DNA of 38,262 nucleotides from the NCBI GenBank assembly GCA_027306595.1, contig DAHUZI010000064.1:1-38262 (forward strand). Reading direction: 5' to 3'. Positions 12,110 to 21,648 of this stretch are shown here, in pieces. The DNA is from Candidatus Dormiibacterota bacterium (GTDB lineage: Bacteria > Chloroflexota > Dormibacteria > Aeolococcales > Bog-877). The notes beneath the pieces are model-generated. The model searched no databases. It had not been told where the DNA came from and saw only the letters and a list, made by a program, of their open reading frames with translations. The position numbers were made by a program, and so were the translations under genes. Position 1 is the stretch's first letter, and every line of letters begins with the position of its first letter.

Positions 12110-13522
12110 CTACTCGTAGTACTCGGCGGGCGGGACCACGCGGGCGACGTCGCCGGCGACCGCCGCGGCCGCGACCGCCCGGGCGACGGCAAGGTGGATC
12201 TCGGGGTCGAGGGGATCGGGGACGAGCTCCTCCCCGCGCGCATTGGCCGCGATCGCGTCGGCGGCGGCGAGGAACATCCCGTGGGTGAAGCGGCGGGCAC
12301 GGGTGTCGAGCGCCCCGCGGAAGAGCCCGGGGAATCCCAGCAGGTTGTTGACGACGCTGCCGTCGACGGCGATCGCCGCCCCCGCCGCCAGCGCGAGCTC
12401 GGGCACGATCTCGGGGATCGGGTTCGAGAGCGCGAAGATCAGCTGCCCGGGCCGGACCCGCTCGGGCGCGATCAGCTCCGGCTGCGCCGTCACCGCGATC
12501 ACGACGTCCGCCTGGGCCATGAGCTGGTCGAGGTCGACCGGCACCCCGCCCAGGTGCTGGAGCCGCTCCAGGGAGTCGGGCGTGCGCCCCACCCCCAAGA
12601 CCGGCCGCTCCAACACGTCGGTGAGGAGCTGGGCGATCGCCGAGCCGGCGGCACCGAGGCCGACCACCCCCACCCGCAGCCCCGCCAGAGGCCGGCCGAC
12701 CAGCTGCGCGGCGCGGGTGACCGCCGCCAGGACGACCGTCGCGGTCCCGTGCTGATCGTCGTGGACGACCGGGATCGGGAGCCGCTCCTGAAGCCGGGGC
12801 GCGATCGTGAAGCAGGCGGGGGCGGCGATGTCCTCCAGCTGGATCGCGCCGAAGCTCGGGGCGATGCGGACGATCGCCTCGACGAGCTGCTCGGGCGGGC
12901 CCGGCTCCAACAGGATCGGGACCGCCTCGATGTTGACGAGCTGAGCCATGAGGGCGCACTTGCCCTCCATCACCGGCATCCCCGCCACCGGACCGATGTT
13001 GCCCAGCCCCAGCACGGCCGTGCCGTCGGTCACGACCGCCACGGTGTTGGCGATGGTGGTGTAGCGGTCCGCAGCCGACGGCTCGCGCGCGATCAGGCGG
13101 CAGACCTGGGCCACGCCCGGGGTGTACACGCGCCGGAGGTCCGCGAGCGACGTGACCGGATAGCGCGGGGCCATGCGCAGCTTGCCGCCCACGTGCACGC
13201 GCAGCACCTCGTCGCGGACGTCGAGGAGGCGGGTGTGGGCGAGCGCGCGGACCGCGTCCAGCACCCGGTCGAGCATCACCAGGTCGACACAGGTCACGTC
13301 GAGGTCGCGGACGACGTGGGCGGTGCCGCGCTGCACGGTTCGGATGTCGCCGATGTTGCCGCCGACGGCACCGATGGCGCCCGCGACTTCACCCAGCACG
13401 CCTGGCCGGTTGTCGTTCCGCAGCCGCAGGGTGCGGTCGATCCGATACTCGACCGGACCGAGCGGCGCGGAGCCGGCCTCGGTCGGGAAGCCCGGGGCGG
13501 CGGGTCCTGAGGGGTCAGGCAT
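12110..13522 (-). CDS. Malic enzyme with N-terminal ACT domain
   Basis: The protein oxidatively decarboxylates malate to pyruvate with NAD(P). Of 470 residues, about 20-95 form an ACT domain ([20 protein letters not shown]), which usually binds an amino acid. The malic enzyme follows: [45 protein letters not shown] with metal ligands, and the Rossmann segment [26 protein letters not shown] is also present. ATG 13522 starts before the ilvD stop (8-base overlap), so it is in an operon with ilvD. Earlier codons in this frame lie inside ilvD. The location suggests that it feeds pyruvate and reducing power to branched-chain amino acid synthesis, with ACT sensing an end product; this is inference. 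Confidence 0.92.
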   Translation of the reverse strand: MPDPSGPAAPGFPTEAGSAPLGPVEYRIDRTLRLRNDNRPGVLGEVAGAIGAVGGNIGDIRTVQRGTAHVVRDLDVTCVDLVMLDRVLDAVRALAHTRLLDVRDEVLRVHVGGKLRMAPRYPVTSLADLRRVYTPGVAQVCRLIAREPSAADRYTTIANTVAVVTDGTAVLGLGNIGPVAGMPVMEGKCALMAQLVNIEAVPILLEPGPPEQLVEAIVRIAPSFGAIQLEDIAAPACFTIAPRLQERLPIPVVHDDQHGTATVVLAAVTRAAQLVGRPLAGLRVGVVGLGAAGSAIAQLLTDVLERPVLGVGRTPDSLERLQHLGGVPVDLDQLMAQADVVIAVTAQPELIAPERVRPGQLIFALSNPIPEIVPELALAAGAAIAVDGSVVNNLLGFPGLFRGALDTRARRFTHGMFLAAADAIAANARGEELVPDPLDPEIHLAVARAVAAAAVAGDVARVVPPAEYYE

Positions 13523-15209
13523 CGGCCGAGAGGACCGCCCCCCGGGCGGCTGACCCCACGAGGCGCGCGTAGCGGGCGTAGGCGCCCCGGGTGAACGCAG
13601 ACGGGCGCGGGCGCCAGACCTGTTGCCGCGCCGCCCACGTGGCCGGGGCCACCGCCGCCGCCACCACCCGCGCGTCGACGTCGATCGTGACCGCGTCGCC
13701 GTCGGCGAGGAGGGCGATCGGTCCACCCACCTGCGCCTCCGGGGCGACGTGGCCGACCATGAGCCCGTGGGTCGCGCCGCTGAAGCGGCCGTCGGTGATG
13801 AGGGCGACCGCATCCCCGAGCCCCTGTCCGACCAGGGCCCCGGTGATCCCCAGCATCTCGCGCATCCCGGGACCGCCGCGGGGCCCCTCGTAGCGGATCA
13901 CGACGACGTCGCCGGGGACGATGGCCCGGGCAGCGACGGCCGCCATCGCCTCCTCCTCCGAGTCGAAGACCCGGGCGGGGCCGGTGTGCCGGCGGCGCTC
14001 GTGGCCGGCCACCTTGAGCACGGCCCCGTCGGGGGCGAGGGCGCCGTGGAGGATCACAGTCCCGCCGGTGGGCTGAAGCGGGCTCTCCACCGGCCGGACG
14101 ACGTCCTGCCCGGGCCGCTCGGGGGCGGTCGCCGCGGCGGCGGCCACCGCCGCGGCCAGGCTCGCGCCGGTGCACGTCCCGGCGTCGCCGTCGATCAGGT
14201 GGGCCCCGAGGAGCCGCTGGACCACCAGCGCCACCCCGCCCGCTCGGGTGAGGTCGACGGCGTTGTAGCGGCCCCCGGGGCGCAGGTCCGCGATCCAGGG
14301 GGTGCGACGGCTCACGGCGTCGAACTCGTCGAGCGTCAGCTCGATTCCGGCCTCGTCGGCGATGGCCAGCAGGTGGAGGACAGCGTTGGTGGAGCCGCCG
14401 GTCGCCATCACGCCGGCGATCGCGTTGTGGAAGCTCGCCTGACTGAGGTAGCGGCTTGGTCGGCGGCCGGAGCGCACCATCGCCACCGCCTGGCGTCCCA
14501 CCTCGGCCGCCACCTCGGGCTTGGCCGGGTCGGTCGCCGCGATCCCGCCGGTCTGGAGGGGGGCGACCCCGAGGAGCTCGATCGCCATCGCCATGGTGTT
14601 GGCGGTGAACTGGCCCCCGCACGCCCCCGCGCCGGGGCAGGCGACGTCTTCGAGGGCGCGCAGGTCGTCGTCGGTGATCCGACCGGCCTCCGCGCTCCCG
14701 ATGGCCTCGAAGACGTCGATCACGGTGACGTCGCGGCCCCGGAAACGTCCGGGCTGGATGGAGCCGCCGTAGAGAAGGCAGCCGGGGAGATCCAGGCGGG
14801 CTAGGGCCATCGCCGCCCCGGGGATGGTCTTGTCGCAGCCGACCAAGGCCACGAAGCCGTCGAGGAGGTGGCCGCGGCAGACGAGCTCGATCGAGTCGGC
14901 GATCACCTCGCGGCTCACGAGCGACGCCTTCATCCCCTGCGTGCCCATCGCCACCCCGTCACTGACGGCGATGGTGTTGAACTCCATCGGCGTGCCGCCG
15001 GCCTCGCGGATCCCGCGCTTCACGTCCTCGGCGAGGGCCCGAAGCCCGAGATTGCACGGCATCGTCTCGATCCAGGTGCTGGCGACCCCGATCAGGGGCC
15101 GGGCGAGGTCGGCGTCGGTGAACCCCGCGCCCTTCAGCATCGCTCGCGCCGCCGCGCGCTCCCGCCCCACGACGAGCCGGCGACTGGGCAGCTCCGGCTG
15201 CGACTCCAT
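13515..15209 (-). CDS. ilvD: Dihydroxy-acid dehydratase
   Basis: IlvD dehydrates dihydroxy-isovalerate and dihydroxy-methylvalerate to the keto acids of valine and isoleucine. The 564-residue protein holds the three cluster cysteines in [18 protein letters not shown] and [19 protein letters not shown] 15209 is preceded by an excellent Shine-Dalgarno (GGAGGAGGTG, about five bases upstream), one of the strongest in the window; the longer frame to 15320 has no such support. It is divergent from the ilvB-leuD block and overlaps the ACT malic enzyme gene downstream. Confidence 0.97.
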   Translation of the reverse strand: MESQPELPSRRLVVGRERAAARAMLKGAGFTDADLARPLIGVASTWIETMPCNLGLRALAEDVKRGIREAGGTPMEFNTIAVSDGVAMGTQGMKASLVSREVIADSIELVCRGHLLDGFVALVGCDKTIPGAAMALARLDLPGCLLYGGSIQPGRFRGRDVTVIDVFEAIGSAEAGRITDDDLRALEDVACPGAGACGGQFTANTMAMAIELLGVAPLQTGGIAATDPAKPEVAAEVGRQAVAMVRSGRRPSRYLSQASFHNAIAGVMATGGSTNAVLHLLAIADEAGIELTLDEFDAVSRRTPWIADLRPGGRYNAVDLTRAGGVALVVQRLLGAHLIDGDAGTCTGASLAAAVAAAAATAPERPGQDVVRPVESPLQPTGGTVILHGALAPDGAVLKVAGHERRRHTGPARVFDSEEEAMAAVAARAIVPGDVVVIRYEGPRGGPGMREMLGITGALVGQGLGDAVALITDGRFSGATHGLMVGHVAPEAQVGGPIALLADGDAVTIDVDARVVAAAVAPATWAARQQVWRPRPSAFTRGAYARYARLVGSAARGAVLSADA

Positions 15210-15447
15210 CGGCGCACCTCCTCCCTCGTTGGCCCGGCCGCGGGCAGCGGCCGCGCAGGGGACACCGCCGCAGGGAAGCCGGTGGGGGCCACGGTACCGG
15301 ATGCCGGGGACCGATCGCACCGGAGCGCGCCACCGGTACCCACCGCTGCCACCGCGCCGGCCGGGCGGGCGGACTCAGCACCGGTCGCCGCGGCCCGGAT
15401 GGGGCCGTGAGGCTCGACCCCGCGGCGCCCAGGCGAGATCGGAACTC
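15210..15447. other. Divergent regulatory region between ilvD and the ilv leader
   Basis: No gene is seen. The stretch carries the ilvD Shine-Dalgarno (about 15214-15225), a TACCGT box on the minus strand (15296-15291) without a -35, and an inverted repeat GGTACCGG (15293-15300) / CCGGTACC (15333-15340) that could be an operator. The repeat function is speculative. Confidence 0.35.
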
Positions 15448-15477
15448 TTGACAGCGCAGCGATCCAGCCGCTATAAG
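15448..15477 (+). promoter_or_regulatory. ilv-leu operon promoter (TTGACA-18-TATAAG)
   Basis: A perfect -35 TTGACA (15448-15453) and a near-consensus -10 TATAAG (15472-15477) with an 18-base spacer form the best promoter in the window. Predicted transcription begins near 15484-15487, at or next to the leader-peptide GTG. Confidence 0.85.
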
Positions 15478-15486
15478 AGAACGATC

Positions 15487-15570
15487 GTGACCCCCAGCGC
15501 CGCCCTTCAGCTGATCGCGCGGGACCTCCAGATCCTCGTACTCCTTATTAGCGGGGGGCCGCCCAGCTAA
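15487..15570 (+). CDS. ilv-leu operon leader peptide (27 codons)
   Basis: GTG 15487 lies nine bases after the -10 box, so the leader is probably leaderless. It encodes 27 residues, ten of them Leu, Ile or Val, including the uninterrupted run ILVLLI (15532-15549), followed by SGGPPS and TAA. The run uses GTA, CTT and ATT, codons scarce in the neighbouring GC-rich genes, which would sharpen stalling when charged tRNAs are short. It precedes a strong terminator, as in ribosome-mediated attenuation of E. coli ilv and actinobacterial ilvBNC leaders. It is not a stable functional protein. Confidence 0.85.
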   Translation: MTPSAALQLIARDLQILVLLISGGPPS

Positions 15571-15605
15571 CGCCAAGTCACGCAGGCGAAGGCAACCGGC
15601 CCCCC
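15553..15605 (+). promoter_or_regulatory. Putative antiterminator pairing of the ilv attenuator
   Basis: GGGGGGCCG at 15553-15561, inside the last codons of the leader peptide, can pair with CGGCCCCCC at 15597-15605, which is the left arm of the terminator. A ribosome stalled at the ILVLLI run would leave this segment free; a ribosome reaching TAA 15570 would cover it and let the terminator form. Confidence 0.65.
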
Positions 15606-15634
15606 GACAGCCCCGGGGGGCCGGTTCTTTTTTT
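15594..15634 (+). terminator. Rho-independent terminator (attenuator) of the ilv-leu operon
   Basis: A 12-base perfect stem, AACCGGCCCCCC (15594-15605) with GGGGGGCCGGTT (15615-15626), nine-base loop, is followed by C and seven T residues (15628-15634). This is the only T-tracted terminator noticed in the window, and it lies between promoter and ilvB, as expected for an attenuator. Confidence 0.92.
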
Positions 15635-15722
15635 CCCCCCCGCGACCGTCGGGCGGCCGGTGCCGACGTCGTCCGCGCCGCTCGCCACCCGCCACCGCCC
15701 GCCGCACTGAGGAGAGGATCCC

Positions 15723-15908
15723 GTGCCCAGCCCAGCACCCACCGCCCACCGGACACCCCATCGCATCGCCGACGTCGTCGATCGGGACGGCGGGGCGCGC
15801 GTTCGGCTCCATCCCCTGCGCGCCGCCCAGCCGCGCTCGGCGCGACCAGAGCTGAGGGCCACGCCCGCCGCGACCGACGCGATCGGCTCCACCCGCCGGG
15901 CGGGGTGA
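15723..15908 (+). CDS. Small ORF upstream of and coupled to ilvB (61 codons)
   Basis: GTG 15723 follows a GAGGAGAGG Shine-Dalgarno by about six bases. The frame encodes 61 residues rich in Pro, Arg and Ala, without recognised domain, signal peptide or membrane helix, and ends at TGA 15908, overlapping the ilvB GTG as GTGA. Because ilvB itself has no clear Shine-Dalgarno, this ORF may deliver ribosomes to it. The peptide may matter less than the act of translation. It could also be spurious, since open frames are common at this GC content. Confidence 0.45.
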   Translation: MPSPAPTAHRTPHRIADVVDRDGGARVRLHPLRAAQPRSARPELRATPAATDAIGSTRRAG

Positions 15909-17647
15909 GGCCGGCCGTGGCCGCCCTTCCCTCCGCCCTGGACGGCGACGAGGCACGCCAACCCGACGCCGAGCCCTGCGGGGCCGAGGTCCTCCTCCAG
16001 GCCCTGGTCGACCAGGGAGTGACGACGATCTTCGGGCTCCCGGGCGGAGCCAACCTGCCCATCTACCAGTACCTGCCCGACTTCCCTCTCCGTCACGTGC
16101 TCGTGCGGCACGAGCAGGGGGCCGCCCACATGGCGGACGGCTACGCGCGGGCGAGCGGACGGGTCGGGGTCTGCCTCGCGACCTCCGGGCCGGGGGCGCT
16201 GAACCTCATAACCGGGCTGGCCACCGCCCACTTCGACTCGGTCCCGGTCGTGGCGATCACCGGTCAGGTGCCGACCAATCAGATCGGGACCGACGCCTTC
16301 CAGGAGTCGGACGTCATCGGCTCCAGCCTGTCGGTGACCAAGCACAGCTACCAGGTCCACGACGCCCGCGAGCTGCCGGCGGTGGTCGCCGAGGCCTTCC
16401 ACGTCGCCGTGACCGGTCGCCCGGGTGTGGTCCTCATCGACGTCCCCAAGGACGTCCAGCAGGCCGTGGTCGCCAACCCGCTCGGGGCGATCCGACGGGC
16501 GCGGGCGCACCAGGCCCCGCCGCCACCCCACCCCGCCCTCCTGGACCAGGCGGCCCGGCACCTGGCCGCCAGCGACCGGCCGGTCATCCTGGCCGGGCGG
16601 GGCGTGACCATCGCCGGCGCCGAGGGCAGCCTGCGTCAGCTGGCCGAGGCGCTCGACGCGCCAGTGGGGACGACATTGCTCGGCACCGGGGTCTTCCCCA
16701 GCAGCCACCCGCTCGCCCTCGGCCTCGTCGGCTTCATGGGCACCGGCGCGTGCAACCGGGCGGTCACTGACTGCGACACCCTGCTGATGGTGGGGATGCG
16801 CGCCGACGACCGGGTGACGTGCCGGCTCGACGGGTTCGCCCCTCGGGCGAACCACGTGATCCACATCAACATCGACCCCGCCGAGCTCGGCAAGACGGTG
16901 CAGTCCGACTGCCCGATCGTGGGCGACGCCGGGCTGGCGCTGGAGGGGATCCGCGCCCGGATCGCCCCCCGGCCCCGTGCCGCGTGGCGGGCGCAGGTGC
17001 AGGCCTGGCGCGACCGCCACCCGCTCCGCTACCCGCGCAACGGACGGCTCCAGCCGCAGGAGGTGCTCGCCGAGCTCTACCGGCGCCGCCGGACCCAGGA
17101 CGTCACCGTCGCCGATGTCGGCCTGAACCAGATGTGGGCCGCCACCAGCTGGACCGGGGACGAGCCCGGGCCCTTCCTCAACTCGGGTGGCCAGGGGACG
17201 ATGGGCTTCGCCTTCCCCGCCGCCCTCGGCGCCCAGGCCGCCGACCGCCATCGCCGCGTGTTCTGCGTGACCGGCGAGGGCGGGTTCGTCATGACCGCCC
17301 AGGAGCTGGCGACCGCGGTGGACAGCGCCCTAGCGGTCAAGGTGATCGTCATCAACAACCACAGCCTGGGCATGGTCCGGCAGTTCCAGGACGACTTCTA
17401 CGGCGGGGTCCGATCCCAGGTCGATCTCACCGTGACGCCGGACTTCACCCTGCTCGCCCGCGCCTACGGCTGCTTCGGGGTCCAGGTCGACAGCGCCGAC
17501 GAGGTCGGCCCAGCCCTGGACGCGGCCTTGGAGTACCCGGGGCCGGCGATCGTCGACGCCTGGGTGGACCCGGAGGCGAACATCTATCCGATCGTGCCCC
17601 TGGGCATGGCGCTGGCCGACTTCGTCGAGTGCCCGGAGGCCCGGTGA
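15905..17647 (+). CDS. ilvB: Acetolactate synthase, large (catalytic) subunit
   Basis: The ThDP-dependent enzyme condenses pyruvate with pyruvate or 2-oxobutyrate. The 580-residue protein has the N-terminal PYR domain (GAEVLLQALVDQGV; GLPGGANLP; catalytic Glu in RHEQGAAHMADGYARASG), central FAD/Rossmann-like domain, and a C-terminal PP domain with NSGGQGTMGFAFPAA. The diphosphate/Mg motif, usually GDG, reads GEGGF, with the second Asn in VINNHSLGM. GTG 15905 overlaps the small ORF stop; GTG 15917 is another possible start. It forms a complex with IlvN, whose gene overlaps its stop. Confidence 0.95.
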   Translation: MRPAVAALPSALDGDEARQPDAEPCGAEVLLQALVDQGVTTIFGLPGGANLPIYQYLPDFPLRHVLVRHEQGAAHMADGYARASGRVGVCLATSGPGALNLITGLATAHFDSVPVVAITGQVPTNQIGTDAFQESDVIGSSLSVTKHSYQVHDARELPAVVAEAFHVAVTGRPGVVLIDVPKDVQQAVVANPLGAIRRARAHQAPPPPHPALLDQAARHLAASDRPVILAGRGVTIAGAEGSLRQLAEALDAPVGTTLLGTGVFPSSHPLALGLVGFMGTGACNRAVTDCDTLLMVGMRADDRVTCRLDGFAPRANHVIHINIDPAELGKTVQSDCPIVGDAGLALEGIRARIAPRPRAAWRAQVQAWRDRHPLRYPRNGRLQPQEVLAELYRRRRTQDVTVADVGLNQMWAATSWTGDEPGPFLNSGGQGTMGFAFPAALGAQAADRHRRVFCVTGEGGFVMTAQELATAVDSALAVKVIVINNHSLGMVRQFQDDFYGGVRSQVDLTVTPDFTLLARAYGCFGVQVDSADEVGPALDAALEYPGPAIVDAWVDPEANIYPIVPLGMALADFVECPEAR

Positions 17648-18258
17648 GCATCGCCGACGACGGGCGGCAGTCGCCCCACGACCACCTCGCCCCCCGCCCC
17701 ATCCCCGAGCCCACCGGCCGGCGGGTGCGGGTGGTCGCGATGCGGCTGGAGGATCGCGCCGGCGTGATGCAGCGCGTCACCAACTGCATCCAGCGGCGTG
17801 GGTTCCGCCTGGAGACCTGCGCCGTCGGGCCGACCCCGGAGCCGGGCATCGCCGGCCTAACCCTTCGCATCGATCCCGGCTACCAGCCGCCTGACCAGGT
17901 CGTCAAGCAGCTGGCCAAGCTGATCGACGTCGTCAGCGTCGAGGACATCACCGACACCCCCCGGGTGGAGTGGACGACCGCGCTCGTCACCCTGGAGCGC
18001 CGGGGGGCCGAGGCGATCGTCGATCCGGCGGTCGCCCGCCTGGAGGGCCAGGTGCTCCATCGCGACGCCGATCGGGTGGTGGTGGCGGTGGCCGGCCCCC
18101 CGGCGGAGCTGGCGACGCAGCTGGAGGGGCTGCGGAGCCTGCCGGGGGCGGACTGGGTGTGCAGCGGCCCGCTCGCGTGCGCCCCCGGCCAGCCTGTGAC
18201 AATGGCAAGCGCCGCCGCCGCCGACGCGGCGCCATCCGGCCAGGCAGGGGGACAGTGA
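17644..18258 (+). CDS. ilvN: Acetolactate synthase, small (regulatory) subunit
   Basis: IlvN activates IlvB and confers feedback inhibition by valine. The 204-residue protein has an N-terminal ACT domain (about residues 18-95: [29 protein letters not shown]) and a C-terminal domain. GTG 17644 overlaps the ilvB stop as GTGA. The first glycine-containing loop, usually N-xx-GVL, reads EDRAGVM, so Asn is replaced. A short Ala-rich tail ends the protein. Its stop is overlapped by ilvC. Confidence 0.92.
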   Translation: MSIADDGRQSPHDHLAPRPIPEPTGRRVRVVAMRLEDRAGVMQRVTNCIQRRGFRLETCAVGPTPEPGIAGLTLRIDPGYQPPDQVVKQLAKLIDVVSVEDITDTPRVEWTTALVTLERRGAEAIVDPAVARLEGQVLHRDADRVVVAVAGPPAELATQLEGLRSLPGADWVCSGPLACAPGQPVTMASAAAADAAPSGQAGGQ

Positions 18259-19301
18259 CCCGAATGGAGATGTTCTACGACGCCGACTGCGATCCCACCC
18301 AGCTGGAGGGGGCGCGGATCGCGGTTCTCGGCTACGGCAGCCAGGGCCACGCCCACGCGCAGAACCTGCGCGACAGCGGCCACGAGGTGGTGGTCGGCCT
18401 CCGCCCCGAGAGCCGCTCCCGGGCGGCCGCGATCCGCGACGGCTTCGAGGTCCTGGACCCGGTCGAGGCCGCGCGCGACGCCGACGTGGTGATGGTCCTG
18501 ATCCCCGACCACGACCAGGCGGCGCTCTTCCAGCAGGGCCTGGCCGAAGTGCTCAAGCCGGGGGCGCTCCTCCTCTTCGCGCACGGCTTCGCCATCCACT
18601 TCGGGACGGTCCAGCCGCCAGCCACTGCCGACGTGGCGATGGTGGCGCCCAAGGCCCCGGGGCACATGGTCCGCTCGACCTACCGGGACGGGATCGGCTG
18701 CCCGGCGCTGCTCGCCATCCACCAGGACCGGACCGGCCGAGCGCTGGCCCGCACGCTCGCCTACGCGAGGGCGCTGGGCGCGACCCGGGCCGGGGTGCTG
18801 CGCACCACCTTCCGCGAGGAGACCGAGACCGATCTGTTCGGGGAGCAGGCGGTCCTCTGCGGGGGCGTCACCCAGCTGGTCAAGGCGGGATTCGAGACCC
18901 TGGTCGAGGCCGGCTACCAGCCCGAGCTCGCCTACTTCGAGTGCCTCCACGAGCTGAAACTCATCGTCGACCTCATGTATCAGGGCGGCCTCTCCCTCAT
19001 GCGCTACAGCGTGAGCGACACCGCCGAGTTCGGCGACTACGAGAGCGGGCCGGTCGTCATCGACGACCATGTGCGGACCCGGATGCGCGAGGTCCTGGGC
19101 CGGATCCAGGACGGCAGCTTCGCCGAGCGCTGGATCGACGAGAACCGCTCCGGGCGGCAGGCGTTCCTCGCCCGCCGCCAGGCCGAGTCCGACCAGGCGA
19201 TCGAGACCGTCGGCCGCCGGCTGCGGGCCCACATGCCCTGGATCGTCCCCGTCGCCGAGGTGCCGCCGGCCGTGGAGCCGGCGGCCGAGACGGCCCGATG
19301 A
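18255..19301 (+). CDS. ilvC: Ketol-acid reductoisomerase
   Basis: IlvC rearranges and reduces acetolactate and acetohydroxybutyrate. The 348-residue class I protein has the Rossmann motif [20 protein letters not shown], the cofactor loop [23 protein letters not shown], and the C-terminal metal sites [13 protein letters not shown] and [22 protein letters not shown] 18255 follows AGGGGGAC and overlaps the ilvN stop as GTGA; ATG codons at 18264 and 18270 are weaker alternatives. Residues of the loop favour phosphate binding (Arg/Ser), suggesting NADPH, but this is inference. Confidence 0.97.
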   Translation: MTRMEMFYDADCDPTQLEGARIAVLGYGSQGHAHAQNLRDSGHEVVVGLRPESRSRAAAIRDGFEVLDPVEAARDADVVMVLIPDHDQAALFQQGLAEVLKPGALLLFAHGFAIHFGTVQPPATADVAMVAPKAPGHMVRSTYRDGIGCPALLAIHQDRTGRALARTLAYARALGATRAGVLRTTFREETETDLFGEQAVLCGGVTQLVKAGFETLVEAGYQPELAYFECLHELKLIVDLMYQGGLSLMRYSVSDTAEFGDYESGPVVIDDHVRTRMREVLGRIQDGSFAERWIDENRSGRQAFLARRQAESDQAIETVGRRLRAHMPWIVPVAEVPPAVEPAAETAR

Positions 19302-20560
19302 CGTCGGCCGCCCCCAGCCAGGGGGCCGCCGACGCCGACGTACCCCGGGGGGCGCCGGACGCCCCCGGATCGGTGGTCGAGTTCTTCGACACCACCCTGC
19401 GCGACGGCGAACAGTCCCCGGGCGCCACCCTGCACCTGGCCGACAAGCTCCTGATCGCGCGTCAGCTCGCCCGCCTCGGCGTGGACGTGATCGAGGCTGG
19501 GTTCCCGGCCTCCTCCCCCGGAGACTTCGAGGCGGTCCAGCGCATCGCCCGCGAGGTGAGTGGGCCCCAGGTGACGGGGCTGGCCCGCGCCACCCACGGG
19601 GACATCGATGCCGTCCATGCCGCGGTCCGCGACGCGGCGCGGCCTCTCATCCACGTCTTCATGAGCGTCTCCGATCTCCACATCACGTCCAAGCTCGGGC
19701 TCGATCGGCAGACGGTGCTGGAGCGGACCGGCGATGCGATCGCGTATGCGCGCACGCTGTGCGAGGCGGTGGAGTTCTCCCCCGAGGACGCGGGCCGGGC
19801 CGATCCCGACTACCTCTGCGAGGTGGTCCAGATCGCGGTCGACAACGGCGCCTCGGTCATCAACATCCCCGACACCACCGGCTACTGTCTGCCGGAGGAG
19901 TTCGGGGCGCTGATCCGGACCGTGCGCCGCCAGGTCCGCGGCATGGAGCGCACCCTGGTCAGCGTCCACTGCCACGATGACCTGGGCCTGGCCACCGCCA
20001 ACTCACTGGCCGGCATCGCCGCCGGCGCCCGGCGGGTCGAGGGCTGCATCAACGGCCTTGGGGAGCGGGCCGGGAATGCCGCCATCGAGGAGGTCGTCAT
20101 GGCCCTGCGGGTACGCCGCCCCGTGCTCCATCTTGGCGACCATCTCCACACCGAAGAGCTGGTCCCGACCAGCCGGCTCGTGGAGCAGCTGACCGGGATC
20201 GTGGTGGCGCCCAACAAGCCGGTGGTCGGGCGCAACGCGTTCGCCCACGCGTCGGGCGTCCACCAGCACGGGGTCCTCCGCGACCGGCGCACCTACGAGA
20301 TCATGTCGGCAGCCGACGTCGGCGCCGACGGCACCCAGATCGTCCTCACCGCCCGGTCGGGCCGGCACGCCCTGCGCCACCGCCTCGACCGGATCGGGGT
20401 CCAGCTGTCGCCGGAGAGCTTCCAGCGCTGCTGGGAGCGGTTCCTCGAGGTCGCCGACAGCTCCAAGGCGGTCGAGGACGCGACCCTGGCCGAGATCGCG
20501 CTGGCGGTCGAGCGGGACCAGGCCGCGGCCGGCCCGGCGCCCACCCCCCTGCCGGGATGA
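19298..20560 (+). CDS. leuA: 2-isopropylmalate synthase without the leucine-binding domain
   Basis: LeuA condenses 2-oxoisovalerate with acetyl-CoA. The 420-residue protein has the TIM barrel ([60 protein letters not shown]) and the linker helices with [16 protein letters not shown]. The family usually continues about 100-130 residues into a regulatory LeuA dimer domain that binds leucine; here the protein ends soon after the linker at residue 420. The Asp, His and metal residues are intact. ATG 19298 overlaps the ilvC stop as ATGA. The short form resembles homocitrate synthase in length, but the operon context favours LeuA. Confidence 0.9.
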   Translation: MTSAAPSQGAADADVPRGAPDAPGSVVEFFDTTLRDGEQSPGATLHLADKLLIARQLARLGVDVIEAGFPASSPGDFEAVQRIAREVSGPQVTGLARATHGDIDAVHAAVRDAARPLIHVFMSVSDLHITSKLGLDRQTVLERTGDAIAYARTLCEAVEFSPEDAGRADPDYLCEVVQIAVDNGASVINIPDTTGYCLPEEFGALIRTVRRQVRGMERTLVSVHCHDDLGLATANSLAGIAAGARRVEGCINGLGERAGNAAIEEVVMALRVRRPVLHLGDHLHTEELVPTSRLVEQLTGIVVAPNKPVVGRNAFAHASGVHQHGVLRDRRTYEIMSAADVGADGTQIVLTARSGRHALRHRLDRIGVQLSPESFQRCWERFLEVADSSKAVEDATLAEIALAVERDQAAAGPAPTPLPG

Positions 20561-21648
20561 CGCCGCGCCGCTCCTTGCAGACCGTGCGCCTCGCCGCCCT
20601 GCCCGGTGACGGGATCGGCCCGGAGGTGACCCTGGCCGGGCTCGCCGTGCTGGAGGCGGCGCTGGGCCGGGCGGGGATGGCGCTCGAGGTCACGACCCAC
20701 CTCATCGGCGGCGCCGCGCTCGATGCCGTCGGGGAGCCGCTGCCGGCCGCCACCCTCGAGGCCGCCCAGGGGGCCGACGCCGTCCTCCTCGGGGCCGTCG
20801 GCGGGCCGCGGTGGGACCGGGCGCCCGTGCGGCCCGAGGCGGGGCTCCTCGCCCTCCGCCGCGGGCTCGGCGCCTTCGCCAACCTGCGGCCGGTGGTCGT
20901 GCACCCGGGCCTGGAGGCGCAGAGCCCGCTGCGCCCGGAGCGGCTCGTGGGCGTGGACATCCTCTTCGTGCGCGAGCTCACCGGCGGCGCTTACTTCGGC
21001 CGCCCCTCAGGCGTGGGTGGGCGAGCGCCCAACCGCCGGGCCGTCGACACGACCGAGTACGGCGAGGCCGAGATCCGCCGCGTCGTGGCCGTCGCCTTCG
21101 GGGCGGCCGCTGGCCGCCGCGGCCGCGTCACCTCGGTGGACAAGGCCAACGTCCTCGCCACCTCGCGGCTCTGGCGCGCCGTCGTCGACGAGGTCGCCCC
21201 GGAGCATCCCGAGGTCGCCGTTGAGCACTGCCTCGTGGACAGCTTCGCGCTCCGCCTGCTCCTGGAACCGCAGGCCTTCGACGTGGTGGTGACCGAGAAC
21301 CTCTTCGGCGACATCCTCACCGACGAGGCGGCGGCGCTCACCGGCACGCTCGGTACCCTGCCCTCGGCGAGCGGCGGAGGGAACGGCCCGTGGCTCTTCG
21401 AACCGGTCCACGGCTCGGCCCCCGACCTCGCCGGGCGCGGGATCGCCAACCCCCTCGGAGCGATCGCGACGGTTGCCCTTCTCCTCCGCCACGCGGTGGA
21501 GCGCAGCGACCTCGCGACGGCCGTCGAGGCGGCGATCGCCGAGGTCATCCGCGGCGGCCCCCTCACCCCCGACCTCGGCGGCAGCGCCACCACGGAGGAG
21601 GTGACCGCCGCCGTCGTGGCCGCGATGCGGGCAGGCGCCCCGGCATGA
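20557..21648 (+). CDS. leuB: 3-isopropylmalate dehydrogenase
   Basis: LeuB oxidises and decarboxylates 3-isopropylmalate with NAD. The 363-residue protein has LPGDGIGPEV, LLGAVGGPRWD, RELTGGAYFG, VDKANVL, and ENLFGDILTDEAA with the metal-binding Asp residues, plus the FEPVHGSAPD loop. Length is normal. The substrate-specific segment VDSFALRLL keeps its Asp. ATG 20557 overlaps the leuA stop as ATGA, and its stop is overlapped by cimA. The same enzyme often also oxidises methylmalate from the citramalate route, which fits the cimA neighbour. Confidence 0.97.
   Translation: MTPRRSLQTVRLAALPGDGIGPEVTLAGLAVLEAALGRAGMALEVTTHLIGGAALDAVGEPLPAATLEAAQGADAVLLGAVGGPRWDRAPVRPEAGLLALRRGLGAFANLRPVVVHPGLEAQSPLRPERLVGVDILFVRELTGGAYFGRPSGVGGRAPNRRAVDTTEYGEAEIRRVVAVAFGAAAGRRGRVTSVDKANVLATSRLWRAVVDEVAPEHPEVAVEHCLVDSFALRLLLEPQAFDVVVTENLFGDILTDEAAALTGTLGTLPSASGGGNGPWLFEPVHGSAPDLAGRGIANPLGAIATVALLLRHAVERSDLATAVEAAIAEVIRGGPLTPDLGGSATTEEVTAAVVAAMRAGAPA

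Noticed and set aside
15448-15900. T-box riboswitch or other metabolite riboswitch before ilvB
   Set aside because: No T-box sequence or specifier loop was seen; the leader peptide and terminator explain the region.
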